NCBI GenBank assembly: GCA_947470205.1
Contig: CANISK010000005.1
Location: 1 to 21,399 of the forward strand
Source of the DNA: Neisseriaceae bacterium
Lineage (GTDB): Bacteria > Pseudomonadota > Gammaproteobacteria > Burkholderiales > UBA11063
DNA: 21,399 nucleotides
Reading direction: 5' to 3'
Made by a program: the position numbers and the translations under genes. Shown in pieces: positions 16,651 to 21,399 of this stretch. The notes under the pieces are model-generated. The model was not told where the DNA came from, did no database searches, and worked only from the letters and a program-made list of their open reading frames with translations. Within the stretch, counting starts at the first letter, position 1, and each line of letters opens with the position of its first letter.

Positions 16651-17517
16651 TTATTGCAATAGCAATGTATCTCTTGCGGTTTCTAAAAAAATATTTAATT
16701 TATTAAGACAACTTTCATAAGACTGTTCATTTTTATTATTAATAAATACAACCACGTATAATTCATCTATTGTAGTTTTTAAATTCCAAGCAATTTGAGT
16801 AAATTGATTGACTGTCAGTTTAGCTTTCTCACTTGAAGATGGTGAATTAAGAATCCCTGTTCCACTAAGCATAATTTCATTAAAAATTTCATTAAAATGA
16901 TCATAAATATGTGTTTTTATGATTAATCGATTATTAAACCTACTGTGATTGATAAAGTATGCTTTTATTTTATTATCCATTACCGTAAGTAGCTCCTCTT
17001 GTAGCATGCGATACATTTTTTCTGAATAACGAAAATTATTGAAAATAAGATAATCAGCAATAATGCATATTGCAATACCAATAATGGTACACAGCATACG
17101 GTTAATCGCAAGTTCCATTGGGCCTTCCAATAAAGATGATGAATTGGAAAACGCATCATTTAAAAATACAAGTACAGTCATTGCTGTAACTGACAAATCA
17201 TAATGTTTTTGGTTGGGTACATTCATCAATATTATTGATAACATTAATACAATTGATACCAATCTATAATTAAAATGAAATAAATATACCAATAATATCG
17301 ACAATAGAATACCAATAAAAGTACCGCGTCCTCGGTGAATTGATTTCACTATAATATGACCTGGGTGAACAGCACCCATAATCATAAGTACAGTTAATAA
17401 CACCCACCAGTTATGTGGAATATGTGTAAAAATGTAAAAAATCAGCCCAGTAGCATAAATCAATGATAATTGCAAAAATCTAACGTTGCGTAACTTCTGT
17501 TTTAAAGAGATCTGCAT
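16651..17517 (-). CDS. FUSC-type exporter, second half (membrane + cytoplasmic domain)
   Basis: This 288-residue protein begins with four to six membrane segments, including GAVHPGHIIVKSIHRGRGTFIGILLS, whose R-x-GT-x-G pattern marks the FUSC/FUSC_2 fold of fusaric-acid and aromatic-acid exporters (AaeB-like). A soluble helical C-terminal domain follows from about residue 165. On its own it is about half an AaeB protein (about 650 residues). The other half is the gene upstream, which it overlaps by 16 nt in a different frame. A weak GGAA site precedes the ATG. I read the pair as a functional two-subunit exporter, although a recent frameshift in a single gene is possible. Confidence 0.75.
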   Translation of the reverse strand: MQISLKQKLRNVRFLQLSLIYATGLIFYIFTHIPHNWWVLLTVLMIMGAVHPGHIIVKSIHRGRGTFIGILLSILLVYLFHFNYRLVSIVLMLSIILMNVPNQKHYDLSVTAMTVLVFLNDAFSNSSSLLEGPMELAINRMLCTIIGIAICIIADYLIFNNFRYSEKMYRMLQEELLTVMDNKIKAYFINHSRFNNRLIIKTHIYDHFNEIFNEIMLSGTGILNSPSSSEKAKLTVNQFTQIAWNLKTTIDELYVVVFINNKNEQSYESCLNKLNIFLETARDTLLLQ

Positions 17518-18437
17518 AGTTTATTCCAATTATCAATGGTTATATTTAGGTGTTTGATGAAGTATAGTTCAACCTTAGTTAAATCATGCAATAATTCAAC
17601 ATTAAGTGCGCTTGTAGTGCAGTTTTTTTTAATGTTATTGTAAAATTTTTGTATATGTTGGTTCAACGTAGACCAAGTCGATGTATTTTTTTTGCAATTA
17701 ACAAGATAAGTTGCAACAATAAACATATTGTTAATTGAAAAATTTATACGCATAACGTTAAATTTAATAGATTTTTTAACCAATTTACGATAAGCGTGCA
17801 TTGTTTTAAAATGCACATCATAGAGCATTAATTGTATATAATTGCTATTAATATTTGTACTGTCAATGTTTAATATATTTGTCAATCCAGCAAGATATAA
17901 AATAAATGCTCGTTGCCATACTTTATGATATATATTTGGAAAGCTAATTATTGATAAATAACAAATTATCATTGATAACATAATAGTACCAAACATACTG
18001 GTTGCAATTTGAAAGATTCCAGTTGGATGATATGACATATTCATAGAGCAAATAACAATAAACAAAACAACAAAAGCGCGTAATTTTGGTATATATTTGA
18101 TATATAACACATAAAGTGTACCAAAAAACCCTAACGATACAAATAATAATGCGAGTTTATATTGAAATACCATGTAAAAAAGTACCGAACCAAGCGCAAT
18201 CGTAAAATAAGTGATCACAAAAATGAATTTTTTTTCCTTATAGGATGTAAATAATGGATTTTCATAAATAGTTGCCACTAATGCTGTTGTGTATGTATGA
18301 GCAATAAACTGTGTTTTTATATGAAATATCCAGTCGATGTATACAAATATTGTAACAATATAAAGAGATTTATATAATATTAGACGTTGTGTGAAGTATG
18401 GGTCAATTTTCTCAAGATAGAGTGATATAGATTTCAT
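17502..18437 (-). CDS. FUSC-type exporter, first half (membrane + cytoplasmic domain)
   Basis: The 311-residue protein has about six hydrophobic segments in residues 20-180, then a soluble helical region rich in Asn, Ile and Lys. This matches the order of an AaeB N-terminal half: six membrane helices and a cytoplasmic domain. Sequence identity to known FUSC motifs is weaker here than in the downstream partner, so the call rests partly on context. It follows the HlyD adaptor gene by 20 nt and overlaps the partner gene by 16 nt. The likely role is the inner-membrane pump subunit of the export operon. No good ribosome site precedes the ATG. Confidence 0.65.
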   Translation of the reverse strand: MKSISLYLEKIDPYFTQRLILYKSLYIVTIFVYIDWIFHIKTQFIAHTYTTALVATIYENPLFTSYKEKKFIFVITYFTIALGSVLFYMVFQYKLALLFVSLGFFGTLYVLYIKYIPKLRAFVVLFIVICSMNMSYHPTGIFQIATSMFGTIMLSMIICYLSIISFPNIYHKVWQRAFILYLAGLTNILNIDSTNINSNYIQLMLYDVHFKTMHAYRKLVKKSIKFNVMRINFSINNMFIVATYLVNCKKNTSTWSTLNQHIQKFYNNIKKNCTTSALNVELLHDLTKVELYFIKHLNITIDNWNKLCRSL

Positions 18438-18457
18438 AATTTATAATACACCGCTTA

Positions 18458-19435
18458 CTAAGATTGAATATAAACATAAGCACTGCTACCAGCTCTCAAT
18501 GGATACTTATAATCTGGGTCTAATACCTTAATTTGAACTGGTAAACGTTGTGGCAATAATATCCATTCATTTTCATTAACTACATTTTGCATTTGTGTTT
18601 TTGTGTCGGTATTTTGACGGTTAACTCCCCAGTAATCTGATGTTACTATTCCGTGAAATATTTTAATACCTAAGTACATTCTTGGAAAAATTAATACTTT
18701 TGAACCATTGTGTACTCGTGTTAAATCAGTTTCATTGAAGTTTGCTTGAAAATAAACATCATCCGTATCAACAAAAGAAAATAGCGGTTGATTAATGTTA
18801 ACCGGTGAAGATATTGAAATGAACATGTTTTGAATTACGCCATTACTGGCGGCGTAAACAATTGTAGCACCTAATTTAATTTTTTCAATGTTGAGTTTGG
18901 CATTCATGCTAATAATCTCCTGTTGTTGGGCTTTGATATTTTCTTCATCAATACTTAATTGTTCTTTGCTGGCTTTCATTAATGACATCGCTGCGATTGT
19001 TTCTTGTTTGCTGTGTTGTAATTCCATAAGTGATATTGCCCGAATGTTATATGCTTGTTGATATTTTTCATCATCTTCCATTGATTTAATGTACATAGCC
19101 TTATGATTATTAAAAATATTTCTATCTTTCTCTAGGGTTTTTTTCAATGATGCTAACTTGGCGGTAGATTCTTGTAAGTTTGCTGTCAATTGCATGACTG
19201 AATAATAATAAGGTTTATCAAATACAGTAAATAATTTCTCTCCTTTTTTGACGTATTGACCATTTTTTACATATAAATTTGTTATAAATCCATTTACTTG
19301 TGCTGCTACTGGACGTATATTGTTGATTACAAATGCATCATCAGTAATTGGAAATAAATAAGAAAACATATAAACAAAAGTGGTTAATATTCCCAGTGTA
19401 ATTACAATATTTGCAAATGAAAAATATTTTTTCAT
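18458..19435 (-). CDS. HlyD/EmrA-type periplasmic adaptor (membrane fusion protein)
   Basis: The adaptor bridges an inner-membrane pump and an outer-membrane channel across the periplasm. The 325 residues contain one N-terminal membrane anchor (about 8-28). The first half of a lipoyl-like domain (VAAQVNGFITNLYVKNGQYVK, 45-65) comes next, then a long coiled coil (about 80-185). The second lipoyl half (GATIVYAASNGVIQNMFI) and a beta-barrel domain with NFNETDLTRVHNGSKV complete it. The length and layout match AaeA/EmrA-like adaptors. GGAGG (complement of 19444-19448) 8 nt upstream of the ATG is a strong ribosome site. It lies 68 nt after the channel gene and 20 nt before the pump genes. Confidence 0.92.
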   Translation of the reverse strand: MKKYFSFANIVITLGILTTFVYMFSYLFPITDDAFVINNIRPVAAQVNGFITNLYVKNGQYVKKGEKLFTVFDKPYYYSVMQLTANLQESTAKLASLKKTLEKDRNIFNNHKAMYIKSMEDDEKYQQAYNIRAISLMELQHSKQETIAAMSLMKASKEQLSIDEENIKAQQQEIISMNAKLNIEKIKLGATIVYAASNGVIQNMFISISSPVNINQPLFSFVDTDDVYFQANFNETDLTRVHNGSKVLIFPRMYLGIKIFHGIVTSDYWGVNRQNTDTKTQMQNVVNENEWILLPQRLPVQIKVLDPDYKYPLRAGSSAYVYIQS

Positions 19436-19503
19436 TATCTTGTCCTCCGATTTTTAAATATATGTGCTTGAGGTTTGAAGTATAAATTAACAATAAATAT
19501 TTA

Positions 19504-20877
19504 TTACCTTTTAGAGTGAGCGGTATTATATTTATATCCACCAGATAAGTTTTGATATAAATTTACCAGTGCAATAGCTTGACTCAGCTTAGCTTGATTT
19601 AACAAAATCTCCAATTCATCCAAACGAAGTTTATTGATAATTAGCGTACTATATGACATAATGCCAATTTGATATAATTTGTACTGTAAGTGATAATTAT
19701 GCAGCACATCTTTATATGCCTTATATGTGTTATCATAATTTTTATTGGCTGTCTGATGATTAACATAGCTATCCTCCACCTCTCTGAGAATTTTGTGTAC
19801 TGTTTGAATGTATTGATAGACGCTATTTTTGTAGGCACTCTTTTGCGTTTGTAAGTGACCAAAAAAAGTTGGATTAATTTGCCAATTCAAATATGCATCA
19901 TTCATATTCATATGTTGATTAGGACTTGCCACGGTGCCATTTGTACTACCAGCCCCAAAAAAAGTGTCCAATTGTGCCGTGGGAAATAAATCGGAATAAG
20001 CAACGCCAATTCCTTCATAATTTGCTCTCAATGTATTTTCAGCAATCAATAAATCTGGACGGTTATGTATTACCTCCATAGGAAGTGCACCAGGTTTAAA
20101 TATATTAAAATTAATTTTGTTGAAATTATCGCCGTCTGTAATAGCTACATTACCAGGGTTTTCGTTTATTAGATATTTAAGTGAATTTTGACTAAGTTTT
20201 ATATTTTGTATAGTTTGATTAATTTGTTGGTTGATTAATTCATAATTAGCGGATAGTGTATTTAATTCAATCTTGGTGTTTATACCAATTTTTATTTGCT
20301 GTTTAATTAGATTAATTAATATTTGATTATCATCACGCATCGTTGTTAATAGTTTGAGGTTATTTTTATATGCGACAAGTGTGAAATAACTACTTGTTAT
20401 CTGACTAATTAATGTTATTTTTACCCCGTCAACTATTGCTTTGCTCACTTCTACATTATATTTAGCTTGCTGTTGTTCTTTGTAAATTTTGAAAATATTT
20501 GGTACGTATTCTGGCCATATTCCATAAAATACACCAGGATTGCCAAAAGATGGATTTCCTGAGTATCCAGCATACAAACTTACAAAAGGAATAAAGCTAA
20601 GTTGTATTGCCTGGAGCAATCCTTGAGATTGCTCCACATTGCTAATTGCCATTTTAATATCAAGATTATCGTCTAGTCCATTATCAATTATCGTGTTTAA
20701 ATCTTTATTTTTAAATTGTTTCCACCACGCCAAATAGGGTAAATTATTAGTAATGACATAATCATCATTAATGGCGTTAAATGAGTTTGAAATATGTACT
20801 TGTGGCACAACCGTTGATTCTTGTGTGCTACTACATGCACCAACTAACATGGTTAGTAATATTAATAAATTACGCAT
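19504..20877 (-). CDS. NodT-family outer-membrane efflux channel lipoprotein (TolC-like)
   Basis: This 457-residue protein is the outer-membrane channel of the export operon. The N-terminus (MRNLLILLTMLVGACSS) is a lipoprotein signal with lipobox VGAC, so C15 should be acylated. The mature protein opens with the family's LAWWKQFKNKDLNTIIDNGL and has two outer-membrane efflux domains: about residues 60-235, and 265-445 with RPDLLIAENTLRANYEGIGVA. Coiled-coil repeats are rich in Gln and Asn. AGGAA 7-8 nt upstream of the ATG serves as ribosome site. It is the first gene of the minus-strand operon that continues with the adaptor, the split pump and the porin. The operator candidate at 20913 lies 36 nt upstream. 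Confidence 0.93.
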   Translation of the reverse strand: MRNLLILLTMLVGACSSTQESTVVPQVHISNSFNAINDDYVITNNLPYLAWWKQFKNKDLNTIIDNGLDDNLDIKMAISNVEQSQGLLQAIQLSFIPFVSLYAGYSGNPSFGNPGVFYGIWPEYVPNIFKIYKEQQQAKYNVEVSKAIVDGVKITLISQITSSYFTLVAYKNNLKLLTTMRDDNQILINLIKQQIKIGINTKIELNTLSANYELINQQINQTIQNIKLSQNSLKYLINENPGNVAITDGDNFNKINFNIFKPGALPMEVIHNRPDLLIAENTLRANYEGIGVAYSDLFPTAQLDTFFGAGSTNGTVASPNQHMNMNDAYLNWQINPTFFGHLQTQKSAYKNSVYQYIQTVHKILREVEDSYVNHQTANKNYDNTYKAYKDVLHNYHLQYKLYQIGIMSYSTLIINKLRLDELEILLNQAKLSQAIALVNLYQNLSGGYKYNTAHSKR

Positions 20878-20912
20878 AAATTTTTCCTAAAATTTATCGT
20901 GAGTTGATTGAT

Positions 20913-20926
20913 TGTAAACGTTCACT
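20913..20926. promoter_or_regulatory. LacI-family operator candidate upstream of the export operon
   Basis: TGTAAACGTTCACT is close to the palindrome TGTAAACGTTTACA bound by many LacI/GalR regulators, including the central AACGTT. It lies 36 nt before the first gene of the export operon, where a repressor would block transcription. No LacI-type gene lies in the window, and a -35/-10 pair is not clear. Confidence 0.4.
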
Positions 20927-20996
20927 TCATTGGGTTGGTTACATTTTAATGAATTTTATTATGAACGCCAGTTCGACATAAGAAACCAATAAACAC

Positions 20997-21097
20997 TGTC
21001 ATTCCCGCGCAGGCGGGAATCTATTTGATATAAATACTCACGTTCTTATAAGAGTTGGGCGTTATAGAACTGGATTCCCGCATTCGCGGGAATGACA
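20997..21097. repeat. Paired dRS3-like palindromes forming a 101-bp inverted repeat
   Basis: The element starts TGTCATTCCCGCG and ends in its exact complement CGCGGGAATGACA. Each end holds a 20-bp palindrome of the form ATTCCC-N8-GGGAAT (21001-21020 and 21074-21093). This is the dRS3 layout known from Neisseria, although similar repeats occur elsewhere. The 50 bp between them is AT-rich and non-coding. It occupies the gap 20878-21292, which otherwise holds the operator candidate and the 18-bp repeat. Confidence 0.8.
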
Positions 21098-21230
21098 TAC
21101 TAGCATTTATGCCGTTAAATATCAATACTTTATTTGTAAGTCTTATGTCTAATTTGTGTTATGAGTGCATAATGGTATTTATTATCACATACCTTATTCT
21201 CTTAGTGTAATAAAATTTATTAATAGATTG

Positions 21231-21248
21231 GTAAATATTATCACACAA
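21231..21248 (+). repeat. 18-bp direct repeat, right copy (upstream of darP)
   Basis: This is identical to 13044-13061 and lies 45 nt upstream of the darP start. TACAAT at 21255-21260 just after it could be the darP -10 box, so the repeat may be part of the darP promoter. Confidence 0.7.
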
Positions 21249-21292
21249 CTATGTTACAATATGGCTAAATATATTTAATATAAAAACAATAA

Positions 21293-21399
21293 TATGCAAA
21301 ACAACAATACCACAGATATCAATATTAGTAAAACTAAGATGAAAGAACACATGGAGAGTTTGCAGTCTTTGGGCGTGGAATTAATTAAATTATCCAATG
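21293..21399 (+). CDS. darP: Ribosome-associated protein DarP (YjgA, DUF615), N-terminal 35 residues
   Basis: DarP is a helical protein that binds late 50S assembly intermediates. Only 35 residues are present before the window ends. ISKTKMKEHMESLQSLGVEL aligns with the YjgA N-terminal pattern [20 protein letters not shown], and the following hydrophobic residues continue it. The short polar leader before it (QNNNTTDIN) is usual. In many beta- and gammaproteobacteria darP lies divergently beside pmbA, which supports the call and makes the 8.2-kb separation here notable. No clear ribosome site precedes the ATG. Confidence 0.8.

Overview
The window is AT-rich chromosomal DNA from a Gram-negative bacterium, most likely a low-GC beta- or gammaproteobacterium. 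Outer-membrane proteins, a lipoprotein efflux channel, TypA, PmbA and DarP support this. In many beta- and gammaproteobacteria pmbA and darP are divergent neighbours. I cannot name the genus from sequence alone. Spacers are short, many genes overlap, and several palindromic repeat families sit in the few longer gaps.

Layout. 1-1658 (minus): tRNA-Arg(CCG), the aromatic amino acid permease tyrP and the start of pth (peptidyl-tRNA hydrolase, cut by the window edge), all in one direction. 1743-10100 (plus): an apparent five-gene operon. It begins with typA and continues with a DUF262 protein, a DUF3696-type ATPase, an unrecognised 272-residue protein with weak PLD-like features, and a 1127-residue fusion enzyme. 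The last four genes overlap by 4, 14 and 4 nt. The fusion carries 2-oxoacid dehydrogenase E1 alpha, E1 beta, a lipoyl domain and a complete KAS III (FabH-like) domain, with no E2 acyltransferase. 10192-11211 (minus): an orphan protein behind a promoter overlapped by a large palindrome.

11397-11676 is a repeat cluster at the 3' end of pmbA: hairpin units with a conserved base and variable tip, plus direct repeats. 11661-13013 (minus) is pmbA. 13275-15181 (plus) holds a metal-dependent amidohydrolase and a MarC-family membrane protein. 15173-20877 (minus) is an export operon: NodT-type outer-membrane channel lipoprotein, HlyD-type periplasmic adaptor, a FUSC-type inner-membrane exporter split into two genes, and a porin-like barrel. 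Upstream lie a LacI-type operator candidate and a paired dRS3-like palindromic repeat. darP starts at 21293 and runs off the window.

Two points deserve most attention. First, the E1/lipoyl/KAS III fusion suggests one polypeptide that decarboxylates a 2-oxoacid, loads the acyl group on its own lipoyl arm and passes it to a condensing enzyme. It is translationally coupled to a DUF262/ATPase cassette of the kind seen in anti-phage defence. Second, an identical 18-bp direct repeat, beside pmbA and upstream of darP, flanks about 8.2 kb of accessory genes. This suggests the segment was inserted between two ancestrally adjacent genes.
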